Part shown: positions 25,059 through 33,297 of the stretch, piece after piece
Numbering within the stretch: the first letter of the stretch is position 1
Layout: each line of letters begins with the position of its first letter
NCBI GenBank assembly: GCA_964466115.1
Contig: CAYXMH010000006.1
Coordinates: 57,939 to 121,938 of the forward strand
Source of the DNA: Pseudolysobacter sp964466115
GTDB lineage: Bacteria > Pseudomonadota > Gammaproteobacteria > Xanthomonadales > Rhodanobacteraceae
Length of the DNA: 64,000 bases
Direction: 5' to 3'
Made by a program: the position numbers and the translations under genes
Notes under the pieces: generated by a model
The model's input: only the letters and a program-made list of their open reading frames with translations
Told to the model about the DNA's origin: nothing
Databases searched by the model: none

Positions 25059-25271
25059 TTACTTGCGCGCGCCCTTGCCGCCTTTGCGAAGGCTGGCCAG
25101 CGGATCGCCCAGTTTTACACCGGCGAGGTAGCTGTTAATGGCTTCGTTGGTAACATCATAAAGCGGGCGACCCATCACCGCAGCGGCGGCTTTCAGGCTA
25201 TCACGCATGCGCTTGGAGACACGCAGGCTGGCATCGCGCGTATCTTCCATATCAGCGGTGGACTTTTTCAT
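25059..25271 (-). CDS. small ribbon-helix-helix-like protein
   Basis: The 70-residue protein has the layout of a ribbon-helix-helix DNA-binding protein: a short strand (DASLRVSKRM), a first helix (RDSLKAAAAVMG) and a second helix (LYDVTNEAINSYLAG), then a basic tail (LRKGGKGARK). RHH proteins often act as antitoxins or local repressors, but no toxin gene is adjacent. The ATG at 25271 is chosen because GAGGG lies 8 bases upstream. The function is inference from the fold pattern only. Confidence 0.62.
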   Translation of the reverse strand: MKKSTADMEDTRDASLRVSKRMRDSLKAAAAVMGRPLYDVTNEAINSYLAGVKLGDPLASLRKGGKGARK

Positions 25272-25522
25272 TAGACAAACCCTCAATCAAAGATTAAAAA
25301 AAAGACAAACACTTGCCATGCCATTTTATACCTTGTTGCGTAAAAAAGAAAACCCAGTTTAGCGATAATCATTTGTTACGAATTGTAAACAATATGCAGC
25401 GGCCGTAAAAAACCTTGCTCGTTTAGTTGACCAAAACTGCATAAACCAGTAGCTCGTCCGGTTCGTGAGCGTGAGGTGGAAATGCCGTTGTTTTTTGGAA
25501 ATGGGGGCAATAAACGCCTAAC

Positions 25523-26272
25523 TTAAGCGGCTTTCGACTCCTCATCGGTCGAATGCCTTACCAATATGCGTGCCGCGAGCACGCCAAGCTCATACAGCAC
25601 GTACATGGGTATAGCGAGCATCGTCTGTGATAACACATCGGGTGGGGTTAGAAACGCTGCGACGACAAACGCTCCCAAAAAAACATAAGGCCGGTTCTTT
25701 GCCAACTGCGCGGGCGTGGTCCAGCCGAGTAACACGATAATAACGGTGGCAATCGGCACCTCGAAACACAAGCCAAAAGCAAAAAATATCACTAGTACAA
25801 AATCGAGATAGCGGCCAATGTCGGTCATGATCGCCACGCCCTGCGGTGCGGTGGTGGTGAGAAAAGCAAAAACCGCAGGTAAAACCAAAAAATAAGCGAA
25901 CGCACAGCCGACATAAAACAAAACCACGCTTGACACCAACAGCGGCACCGCCAAACGCTTCTCGGATCGGTACAGACCTGGCGAAACAAACGCCCAGGCT
26001 TGATAAAGCACAAATGGCATAGAAAGAAATAGGGCGACAAAAAACGCCAGCTTCATTGGCGTGAAAAATGGCGATGCCACTTCGGTTGCCACCAATTGAC
26101 CGCCAGCCGGTAAACGCAGCAATAAGGGTTCAGCCAGCCAAGTGAACAGCCGATTTGCAAACGGCAGCAAGGCCATTAATAGAACCAAAAGCACGGCTAT
26201 CGCCCGCAGCAGCCGTTCCCGCAGCTCAACCAAGTGCGAAAGAAACGATTGTTCCGGTTCAATGTCGCTCAT
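25523..26272 (-). CDS. tatC: Sec-independent protein translocase TatC
   Basis: TatC is the six-span membrane receptor that recognises twin-arginine signal peptides. The 249-residue protein shows the N-terminal SFLSHLVELRERLLRA signature, the first periplasmic loop, VLYQAWAFVSPGLYRSEKR, and FGLCFEVPI. The conserved LTPPDVLSQ stretch precedes the last spans. It overlaps tatB by 14 bases and ends the tatABC operon. Confidence 0.97.
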   Translation of the reverse strand: MSDIEPEQSFLSHLVELRERLLRAIAVLLVLLMALLPFANRLFTWLAEPLLLRLPAGGQLVATEVASPFFTPMKLAFFVALFLSMPFVLYQAWAFVSPGLYRSEKRLAVPLLVSSVVLFYVGCAFAYFLVLPAVFAFLTTTAPQGVAIMTDIGRYLDFVLVIFFAFGLCFEVPIATVIIVLLGWTTPAQLAKNRPYVFLGAFVVAAFLTPPDVLSQTMLAIPMYVLYELGVLAARILVRHSTDEESKAA

Positions 26273-26579
26273 CGGGACCTGCCACAGCTGAGCCGGTGTT
26301 GATGCCGGATGACTCGTTCGGGGAATGGGTTGGCTTGTTGAGTGATGTTTCGCCTGGATTTAAGGACCCCACTGCCTCAGTCGTCTGTTTGATGCTGTGT
26401 TTGATTTCTTCCGCGGCCAACTCACGTTCAATCTCGCTGCGTACACTTTGCCAACTGTTGCGCGCTTTGCGCAGTATTTTACCCGCCGTGCGAGCCGCTC
26501 CCGGAAGACGTTCGGGGCCAAGCACCAAGAGCGCAATCACCGCCGTTAATGCAATTTCGCCCATGCCGATATCGAACAT
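26259..26579 (-). CDS. tatB: Sec-independent protein translocase TatB
   Basis: TatB partners TatC in the substrate receptor. The 106-residue protein has the hallmark N-terminus MFDIGMGEIALTAVIALLVLGPERLP (membrane helix plus hinge), an amphipathic helix (GAARTAGKILRKARNSWQSVRSEIERE), and a disordered Ser/Asn-rich tail. The Glu near residue 8 is typical of TatB rather than TatA. It lies between tatA and tatC. Confidence 0.95.
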   Translation of the reverse strand: MFDIGMGEIALTAVIALLVLGPERLPGAARTAGKILRKARNSWQSVRSEIERELAAEEIKHSIKQTTEAVGSLNPGETSLNKPTHSPNESSGINTGSAVAGPDERH

Positions 26580-26590
26580 CGTAACCTTGC

Positions 26591-26824
26591 CTACTCGATG
26601 ATTTTCGACGGCTTGTTTTCGCCCTCAACGGTTGGGGTAGTGGTAGGTGGATCGGCTTTTAGCTGCGAGTTGGGCGGCGTTGGGTCTGGATCGTTCATGC
26701 CTTTGCGAAAATCGCGCAAAGCACCGCCTAAATCCGATCCGATATTGCGCAGTTTCTTGGTGCCGAATATCAATACGACAACCACTAATACGATCAGCCA
26801 ATGTCCAATGCTTAAACCACCCAT
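26591..26824 (-). CDS. tatA: Sec-independent protein translocase TatA
   Basis: TatA oligomers form the transport pathway for folded proteins. The 77-residue protein has the classic layout: a short N-terminal membrane helix (SIGHWLIVLVVVVLIFGTKKL), the FGTKKLRNIGSDLG hinge, an amphipathic helix (LGGALRDFRKGM), and a Pro/Thr-rich tail. The ATG at 26824 has a GGAG site 8 bases upstream. It is the first gene of tatABC, with 44 bases between it and the SYLF gene upstream on the same strand. Confidence 0.95.
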   Translation of the reverse strand: MGGLSIGHWLIVLVVVVLIFGTKKLRNIGSDLGGALRDFRKGMNDPDPTPPNSQLKADPPTTTPTVEGENKPSKIIE

Positions 26825-26868
26825 ATTGTTACTCCGCAATCAAGACGCGCCAAATTTCCGAAATTCCC

Positions 26869-27555
26869 TCACTTCGCGGTGTATTCCTCTAAACGATCTC
26901 GGAAGTCTACAACTGCGGACGGTACTTTGCTGATCCCGCCGCTAAAAATTCGGCGCGGGGTGACGTCCTCACCGTATACCGAACCGTTGGCGTCATGATC
27001 AATCGCAAGTACCGAACCGTCCAAAGCCACGCCGGCAAACAACCCGCGTGAGCGCGAATAAGAATAGATTTCGGCTTTAAGTTGCGCGTCGGTAGAGGCA
27101 TTGGCTTCACGCCCCACCGGGCCTGCCGCAACGGAGGCATCGGCACCGAGGGTGAATTTCCCATGGATAATGCTATCCACGCCGCGCTGGGTTCGAAACA
27201 CCAAGATAACATCGGTGGATTGCACGCCGGCTTGAAAGCCAATACTGCCCCCGGTCATGCTGATAAAACTGGGATTGGACCAAATACCATCGGCGTTCTT
27301 CACCGAAATGAGGCCGAGGCCATGGCGGCCACCAATGACGAAGCCGGCCTTGATCACGTCGGGAATCACGGCAATGGCATAGGCTTGCGATAGCATATCG
27401 GAGGGGATACGTTTATCCGGCGCGCGCATGATTTCATTCAACACATTTACCGCATTATGGGCCCGGCGCGTTTCCTCTTCGCCCGCGTGCGCATAGCTTG
27501 AGCTCAAACTGAATAACGCGAAGACCATGCTTACCATGCAACCGAACGGTTTCAT
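26869..27555 (-). CDS. SYLF-domain periplasmic protein
   Basis: The 228-residue protein has a signal peptide cleaved after about residue 24 (SSSYAHA/GEE). The SYLF/Ysc84 lipid-binding domain follows: SDMLSQAYAIAVIPDVIKAGFVIGGRHGLG, then SFISMTGGSIGFQAGVQSTDVILVF and the Gly/Ala-rich FTLGADASVAAGPVGREA. The last part AEIYSYSRSRGLFAGVALDG is highly typical. SYLF proteins bind phosphoinositides in eukaryotes. The bacterial role is unclear. AAGGAG lies upstream of the ATG at 27555. It precedes tatABC in the same direction and may share its transcript. Confidence 0.9.
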   Translation of the reverse strand: MKPFGCMVSMVFALFSLSSSYAHAGEEETRRAHNAVNVLNEIMRAPDKRIPSDMLSQAYAIAVIPDVIKAGFVIGGRHGLGLISVKNADGIWSNPSFISMTGGSIGFQAGVQSTDVILVFRTQRGVDSIIHGKFTLGADASVAAGPVGREANASTDAQLKAEIYSYSRSRGLFAGVALDGSVLAIDHDANGSVYGEDVTPRRIFSGGISKVPSAVVDFRDRLEEYTAK

Positions 27556-27678
27556 TTTTGACTCCTTCGTGAACGGATTATTGCCAAGTCGTCGTTGCAA
27601 TCCCGCGGATGACTTGATGCGAATGTTGCCGACAGAGCAAACCCAGCGTTACTGGAAATGCCAAATACGGGGTATTGG

Positions 27679-28599
27679 TTAAGCTATTGGACGCCGAAGC
27701 TTAAGCGCAGTTCCGCTAACCAGCAGCAAACTTAGGAAAATAAGACCTAGCCACGACAAGGAAGGCAACGATACTGGCGCAGGAGTTCCTGCGGTACAAA
27801 TCGGTGGCGCAACCGCCAAGCCTTTAATACCAACGTATTGCAATCGATTGGGGCCGGTAATCTGGCCGCGGATTTGGATCGCACCGGTATTGGGATCAAT
27901 TTGCGCATAATCGCTCCATTCCCGGGCCTGTGTTCCAGGTTCTGGCGGGATGTAATCGAGCGCAGCCCATAGGTGCCCTTGCGCATCGAAACTTAGGCCG
28001 ACCGAATCCACGTAGGGTACGGTAGCCCCAAAGCGGCCGATTAAAGTGGCATTCGCCGTGGTGGTATCAATGCGATACAGGCCCTCATCGCCACGGCTAC
28101 CGGCGCCTAACAGCTCATTGCCGCGAGCCACCAAACCCGTGATCTGGTAGTCCAAGGTTCCAACCAGAGTCGTCGCTCCGGTGGTGGGGTTCATTTGCCA
28201 GAGTTTGCCGGCGGTTGCCGAAGCCAACCAAAGCCGGCCATCGCAGGTAAACGCCAAGGCCGGGTCGAGCGGTGCCGATACGCTTAAATCAGCATCGGGG
28301 GAAACGCTGCCGATAACGGTGGCGCTGCCACTGGTCTGGTCGATCCGTAATAAAGTTTTTAATCCGTCTGAGATGGCATAAAGGGTGCCATCCGGGGAAT
28401 ACGTTAAACCTTCGAGTTTGCTAATGCGCTGAAACCCGAACGAACCTGCGACTCCGAGAAATTGGGCGTGGCCATTGGCCAAATCAATGCGATACAGCTC
28501 ATCAAACGCCTCGCCATAGCCAAACGGCTCGGCCATGGCGGAGCCTAGGCTCAGCCAAGTAAGCATCAACACCACCGCGCTACGGCTTCGCAGGCACAT
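27679..28599 (-). CDS. secreted beta-propeller protein with IPTL-CTERM-like anchor
   Basis: The 306-residue protein has a signal peptide (RSAVVLMLTWLSLGSAMA). The body is built from repeated propeller blades of the type ELYRIDLANGHAQFLGVAG, LLRIDQTSGSATVIGS, LWQMNPTTGATTLVG, LYRIDTTTANATLIG and YAQIDPNTGAIQIRG. The final 31 residues carry SLPSLSWLGL, a hydrophobic helix and LKLRRP, which closely resembles the IPTL-CTERM/PEP-CTERM type of sorting signal (motif, helix, basic cluster). This suggests recognition by an exosortase or rhombosortase-like enzyme. The ligand is unknown. Confidence 0.75.
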   Translation of the reverse strand: MCLRSRSAVVLMLTWLSLGSAMAEPFGYGEAFDELYRIDLANGHAQFLGVAGSFGFQRISKLEGLTYSPDGTLYAISDGLKTLLRIDQTSGSATVIGSVSPDADLSVSAPLDPALAFTCDGRLWLASATAGKLWQMNPTTGATTLVGTLDYQITGLVARGNELLGAGSRGDEGLYRIDTTTANATLIGRFGATVPYVDSVGLSFDAQGHLWAALDYIPPEPGTQAREWSDYAQIDPNTGAIQIRGQITGPNRLQYVGIKGLAVAPPICTAGTPAPVSLPSLSWLGLIFLSLLLVSGTALKLRRPIA

Positions 28600-28846
28600 T
28601 GTTGCGGTCCCTTATCTGTGTAATTCTTTTAGTAATCGTCGGCTCATTTCAACGTGCGTGAGCTTTGATCAGTCTAACAGCTTTATTTTTGTGAACAAAG
28701 CGCTAGAGGTTTAACCATCCTTGCGCCTAAAAAAATCCGCAATTACAGGCCAGAAAAAATCCCATGTATTTGTTTTTAAAAGAAATTATTCTGCCCAATT
28801 TTGCGTCTTGATCATCCCTTTCCATCAGCCCTAGGTGCAATATCGC

Positions 28847-29971
28847 ATGCTTGGTACTCCAAAGTATTTTGGCAATTCCGCTCCTGCACATGCGGCTATC
28901 CCCGCCACGGCCGTGCTATTGGTGAATATCGGCACTCCGCAGGCTCCCACTGCGCAGGCAGTGCGGCCTTATCTTGCCGAGTTTTTAAGCGATCCACGCG
29001 TCATCGAAGCGCCGAGATGGCTTTGGTGGCTGGTATTGCATGGGGTGATTTTGCGCATTCGTCCAGCTCGCTCGGCTCGTGCCTACGCGAAAATCTGGAC
29101 CGCTGAAGGTTCGCCCTTGCGAGTTCAGCAACAAGCTTTGGCCGAGCAACTGAGCTCACATTTGGCGCACGATTATTCCGGGCGAATTTTGGTCAGGTCC
29201 GCCATGCGGTATGGCGAGCCCAGCATCGAGAGAGTTCTAAAAAGCCTGCTTAACGAATCGGTTCGTCGCCTGCTGGTGTTGCCTTTGTATCCGCAATATT
29301 CGGCGAGCGCAACCGGTTCGGCATTTGATGCGCTCACGCGCGCTTTACAGCACTGGCGCTGGCCACCGGAATTGCGGTTTATCAACAGCTACCACGATCA
29401 TCAGGGCTATATTGAAGCGCTCGCAGCGCAGGTTCAAGCGCATTGGCGCGAGCACGGCCGTGCGCAGCGGTTGGTGTTGTCGTTTCATGGCATTCCCGAG
29501 CGCTATTTCCGCGCCGGAGACCCCTATTTCTGTCAGTGCCATGCCAGTGCACGCTTGTTGGCGGAGCGCTTGCAGTTAACGCAGGATGAGTGGTTGGTGT
29601 GTTTCCAGTCGCGGGTTGGTCGAGAGCGTTGGCTTAAGCCGTATACCGGTGACGTTTTAAGTACGCTTGCGCAGCAAGGGGTGCGCCACATACAAATGGT
29701 ATGTCCTGGCTTTGCCGTCGATTGTTTAGAAACACTCGAAGAAATCGCGATTGCCGGCAAAGCGCAATTCTTAGCCGCCGGAGGGGAACGTTTTGAATAC
29801 ATTGCCGCATTGAATGCCACCAGTGATCACGTTAAAGCGTTGGCTGACTTGATCGTAATGCATGGCCAAGGCTGGCCCGAATTCAATCCACAATGGTCAA
29901 CGGAATTAGCCGCGGCCAAGGCGGCGAAAACCGCAGCCAACTACGATCGGATGCAACATGCACGTAACTGA
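28847..29971 (+). CDS. hemH: ferrochelatase
   Basis: HemH inserts Fe2+ into protoporphyrin IX to make protohaem. The 374-residue protein shows AVLLVNIGTPQAP at the start, then RSAMRYGEPSIE, LPLYPQYSASATGSAFD, catalytic His214 in SFHGIPERY and Glu295 in DCLETLEE. The ATG at 28847 is preferred because AGGTG lies 9 bases upstream; a GTG 12 bases earlier is an alternative. It overlaps the next gene by 14 bases. The haem it makes is the substrate of CtaB, encoded 850 bases further on the other strand. Confidence 0.96.
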   Translation: MLGTPKYFGNSAPAHAAIPATAVLLVNIGTPQAPTAQAVRPYLAEFLSDPRVIEAPRWLWWLVLHGVILRIRPARSARAYAKIWTAEGSPLRVQQQALAEQLSSHLAHDYSGRILVRSAMRYGEPSIERVLKSLLNESVRRLLVLPLYPQYSASATGSAFDALTRALQHWRWPPELRFINSYHDHQGYIEALAAQVQAHWREHGRAQRLVLSFHGIPERYFRAGDPYFCQCHASARLLAERLQLTQDEWLVCFQSRVGRERWLKPYTGDVLSTLAQQGVRHIQMVCPGFAVDCLETLEEIAIAGKAQFLAAGGERFEYIAALNATSDHVKALADLIVMHGQGWPEFNPQWSTELAAAKAAKTAANYDRMQHARN

Positions 29972-30824
29972 ATTCACTTTGGAGTTGCCGCATCAGCGTC
30001 TAGCCGCCAAAGCCTGGGGCAGTCCCCTGCAACCGCCCGTGCTGGCATTGCACGGCTGGTTGGACAATGCCGCGTCGTTCGATCGGCTGGCTCCACTTTT
30101 GTCCGATTGCTATGTCGTGGCGTTGGACTTGCCCGGCCATGGTTTGTCCGATCACCGGCCAGCCGGCACCTGGTATCACTACATGGATTATTTGGACGAT
30201 GTAGGGGATGTCGTCAATGCGCTGGGATGGTCGCGGTTCACGCTGCTTGGCCATTCACTCGGTGGGGCCATTGCAAGCGTATTCGCGGCGGCCTTCCCTG
30301 AGCGCGTCGAGTGTTTGTTGTTAATCGAAGCGCTGGGGCCATTAAGCGGCGAAGCCGATCAAACACTGCTGCAACTGAAACGCGCGCTTGCGCAGCGCGC
30401 GCAAAGCTCGAGTAAGGCGTTGCGGGTATTCACCGATATTGAACAAGCCATCGCCGCTCGGGCGCAAGCAAATGACTTATCGCACCCGGCCGCCGAGGCT
30501 CTCGTCTCGCGGGGTTTGAAGGCAGTGGCGGGCGGTTACAGTTGGTCGTCCGATCCGCGGTTGACCCTGCCTTCACCCACTCGCCATACCGAAGCGCAGG
30601 TGATCGATTTAATGCGCGGCATCAAGACGTCGACGCTGTTGGTACTGGCGGAGCCCTCGGCCCCGTTCGTGAGTGCGCAGCTTATGCAAGCACGCATCGA
30701 GGTCATCCCGCAGCTTAAAGTATTGCGGCTACCCGGCAATCACCATTTGCATTTAGAAGCCCCGCTGCCGGTGGCCGATGCGATGAAGCGATTTATGCAG
30801 GAGACGATTAAAGCGGAACGCTAA
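29958..30824 (+). CDS. alpha/beta hydrolase
   Basis: The 288-residue protein has the alpha/beta hydrolase fold with oxyanion region LHGWLDNAASFDRLAP, DLPGHGLSDHRPAG, and nucleophile Ser100 in GHSLGG. A C-terminal GNHHLHLEAP supplies the likely catalytic His. It resembles the family of MhpC-like hydrolases sometimes annotated as lipase or esterase. The substrate is unknown. It is translationally coupled to hemH by a 14-base overlap. Its TAA overlaps the TAG of ctaB on the other strand (shared bases 30821-30824). Confidence 0.85.
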   Translation: MHVTEFTLELPHQRLAAKAWGSPLQPPVLALHGWLDNAASFDRLAPLLSDCYVVALDLPGHGLSDHRPAGTWYHYMDYLDDVGDVVNALGWSRFTLLGHSLGGAIASVFAAAFPERVECLLLIEALGPLSGEADQTLLQLKRALAQRAQSSSKALRVFTDIEQAIAARAQANDLSHPAAEALVSRGLKAVAGGYSWSSDPRLTLPSPTRHTEAQVIDLMRGIKTSTLLVLAEPSAPFVSAQLMQARIEVIPQLKVLRLPGNHHLHLEAPLPVADAMKRFMQETIKAER

Positions 30825-31729
30825 CTTACGCGCTGCAATGGCAGGGCGGAAGGGTGCAGCATCGGCGCATCGAGGTAGTGATCGACCAGCAAGAAGGCAA
30901 ATAAAGCCATCAAATAAATGATGGAATAATTGAATACTTTCATCGCGAACTGTTCATTTGGCGGATTGAGAAAAACAATTGCGTAATAGACAAAGCCCGC
31001 GCCCAACACCAGCGCCCCGCCAAGATAAAACATCCCGCTCATGCCGGTCAGATAAGGCAATAACGTAATCAACAGCAACAAAATGGTATAAAAAAGCACG
31101 TGCCAGCGGGTGTACTCGACCCCGTGTGTGACCGGCAACATCGGCACTTGGGCGCGCGAATAATCTTCCCGCCTAAAAATCGCCAGTGCCCAAAAATGCG
31201 GCGGCGTCCAAACGAAAATAATCAAACACAGCAATAAGGCGTAAGGATGCAACTGCCCGGTGACCGCCGTCCAACCCAAGACCGGCGGCGCGGCACCGGC
31301 CAAACCGCCAATCACGATGTTTTGCGGCGTGGCGCGTTTTAGATAGGCGGTGTAGATCACGGCATAGCCAATCAATGATCCGAAGGTGAGTGCCGCGGTT
31401 AGCGCATTGACCCACACCACCAATATGGCCATCGCCATGCCGCCTAGGATGAGCGCAAACCAAAACACCTGCCTTGAGGTTAACGTTCCGGTCGCAAGCG
31501 GGCGATGCGCAGTGCGCACCATCATGCGATCGATGCGTTGATCGATCAGATGATTGATCGCCGCCGCTGAGGCCGCCGCAAGCCAAATGCCAACAGTGCC
31601 CGCAACCAATGGCCGCCACGGCACCATGCCGGGCACCGCGAGAAACATGCCGATCACCGCAGTGAACACAATCAGTGCGACCACCCGCGGTTTGGTCAAT
31701 TCGAGGTATTGATTAAACAGTTTGCTCAT
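30821..31729 (-). CDS. ctaB: protoheme IX farnesyltransferase (heme O synthase)
   Basis: CtaB (CyoE) adds a farnesyl chain to protohaem to make heme O. The 302-residue membrane protein has the UbiA-like Asp motifs: NHLIDQRIDRMMVRTAHRPL and, in the second half, FWALAIFRREDYSRAQVPMLP. Eight or nine hydrophobic segments are visible. The ATG overlaps the ctaA stop by 4 bases (ATGA), so the pair is coupled. CtaB feeds CtaA, which makes heme A for the oxidase encoded by coxA. Confidence 0.96.
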   Translation of the reverse strand: MSKLFNQYLELTKPRVVALIVFTAVIGMFLAVPGMVPWRPLVAGTVGIWLAAASAAAINHLIDQRIDRMMVRTAHRPLATGTLTSRQVFWFALILGGMAMAILVVWVNALTAALTFGSLIGYAVIYTAYLKRATPQNIVIGGLAGAAPPVLGWTAVTGQLHPYALLLCLIIFVWTPPHFWALAIFRREDYSRAQVPMLPVTHGVEYTRWHVLFYTILLLLITLLPYLTGMSGMFYLGGALVLGAGFVYYAIVFLNPPNEQFAMKVFNYSIIYLMALFAFLLVDHYLDAPMLHPSALPLQRVS

Positions 31730-32742
31730 TTAAGGTAAGGCGTTGATTCAGCGCGGGTGCGCGCCAACACGATTAGCAATGCGAACATGAGCAATGCCGC
31801 GGTTGCATTGTGCGCAGTTGCAATGGTTAAGGGAAGCGCGAACACCACATTGCTGATTCCAAGTCCAATCTGCAATAACAGCAATCCCGCGATCGTTAGA
31901 CCAAGCTTAGCTTCGCGCCCGCGGATCGCTACGATGGCAAGCCCCAGCAAATGGCCGAACACCAACAACGCGCCGAGGCGATGGGCCAGATGAATGGCGG
32001 TGCGCGCCGGGCCATCGAGCACGCCACCCTCGTAATTGAATCCGAGGCCGCGCCACAGCACGAACCCTTCTTGGAAATCCGTTTTCGGCCACCATTCCCC
32101 TTGGCACAGCGGAAAATCCGTGCCACACGCCAGCGCGGCGTAATTGGAGCTGGTCCAGCCACCCAAGGCGATTTGCGCAACCAGCAACATCACCCCAAAT
32201 AGCGCCATGCGCCTTAGCTTGCGGCCGGCGATCGGTTCAATGCGGGCAATTTCACTGGCGCACAATGCGCAATAGGCCAATAACCAGAACGTGGTCATCC
32301 CGGCCAATAAATGCGCCAACACAACGATGGGTTTTAATTTCCATGTGACCGTCCACATCCCAAGCAACGCTTGAAACACGATCAAGGCGGCCACCAGCAA
32401 CGGCGTGCGCAACGGCTGGCCCGAGACGTTCCGGCGCCGCCACGCCCAAATGCCCAAAGTGAAGGTCGCCAAAATCAAAGTGCCGGCCAGCATGCGATGG
32501 CCCTGTTCACGCCAGGTTTTGCTGTTTTCGACCGGGCGATCGGGAAACGCGGCATTGGCGGCGGCGATTTCACGAACTTCGGTGGGCCATCCGATTTTGC
32601 CATAACAAGTGGGCCAATCCGGGCAACTTAGACCGGCATTCGACAAGCGCACGAATGCACCAAACACAACGACCACCAAGGCTAGTGCAGTAGCAAACCA
32701 CGCCAAGCGGGCAAATCCGGATAAAGGAGAGGAAAAAAACAT
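31726..32742 (-). CDS. ctaA: heme A synthase
   Basis: CtaA oxidises the C8 methyl of heme O to a formyl group, giving heme A for aa3 oxidase. The 338-residue protein shows the COX15/CtaA pattern: FGAFVRLSNAGLSCPDWPTCYG, WREQGHRMLAGTLI, VLAHLLAGMTTFWLL, and HLAHRLGALLVFGH. The conserved His pairs bind the haems, and about eight spans are visible. It is coupled to ctaB and follows the Sco-like gene by 5 bases. Confidence 0.96.
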   Translation of the reverse strand: MFFSSPLSGFARLAWFATALALVVVVFGAFVRLSNAGLSCPDWPTCYGKIGWPTEVREIAAANAAFPDRPVENSKTWREQGHRMLAGTLILATFTLGIWAWRRRNVSGQPLRTPLLVAALIVFQALLGMWTVTWKLKPIVVLAHLLAGMTTFWLLAYCALCASEIARIEPIAGRKLRRMALFGVMLLVAQIALGGWTSSNYAALACGTDFPLCQGEWWPKTDFQEGFVLWRGLGFNYEGGVLDGPARTAIHLAHRLGALLVFGHLLGLAIVAIRGREAKLGLTIAGLLLLQIGLGISNVVFALPLTIATAHNATAALLMFALLIVLARTRAESTPYLK

Positions 32743-32747
32743 AGTGG

Positions 32748-33296
32748 TTAACGAATCATGCGTGCGAGATCTTTACGTAGCCCATTGGCATCAAAGCCAG
32801 CGGCATAACCCAGCATCAAAAATCCATTGGCGTCGACCAAAGCCGCCGCCAATGCATCGGGTTGACTAGGACGCAGGGAGGCGAAGCGGTCGGTTTCATC
32901 GTTACCCATCATTAACGGCGCAAGCTCTTTTATTAAAGCGGGTTGCAACGGTGCGCCTAAATAGACGATACGCAAGCGTTCGCTGTTTTGATTCAACGTC
33001 AGGCGAGCACGCTTAAGCTGGTCGAGCTTGAGTTGGCATTGTTGCGCACAAGCTCCGTTTGCGATGGCAAGTAAAGTCCATTGCCGATTGGGATCGCGCC
33101 AAGTAAGCGCACCGCCATCGGATAGGGTGATGCGCGCAGCACTGACATCCTGCGGTGGGTCAATGAGGCTGCCGAAATTACGGGTGTGCTTTGGGCGCCA
33201 GTGTTCGGCGCGCAACAGCAATGCGATTAACAGCGGCGCGGCAAACAGCAGAAAAACCGCCAACAGTTGTAAACGCCGTACCGTACGCGAGTTCAT
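32748..33296 (-). CDS. Sco-like cytochrome oxidase assembly protein
   Basis: The 182-residue protein has one N-terminal membrane span (LLAVFLLFAAPLLIALLL) and a periplasmic thioredoxin-like domain. The domain contains a CxxxC pair, CAQQC, near residue 83, inside WTLLAIANGACAQQC. Sco proteins use CxxxC to deliver copper to CuA of subunit II. Sequence outside the motif is diverged, and the distal His typical of Sco is not obvious, so this may be a degenerate or specialised relative. It starts 1 base after the SURF1 stop (TAATATG). Confidence 0.72.
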   Translation of the reverse strand: MNSRTVRRLQLLAVFLLFAAPLLIALLLRAEHWRPKHTRNFGSLIDPPQDVSAARITLSDGGALTWRDPNRQWTLLAIANGACAQQCQLKLDQLKRARLTLNQNSERLRIVYLGAPLQPALIKELAPLMMGNDETDRFASLRPSQPDALAAALVDANGFLMLGYAAGFDANGLRKDLARMIR

Positions 33297-33297
33297 A

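Noticed and set aside
25382..25393. ATTGT-AA-ACAAT as a biotin-type or other known operator
   Set aside because: It is too short to assign and far from any biotin gene; kept only as a possible site for the orphan RHH protein.
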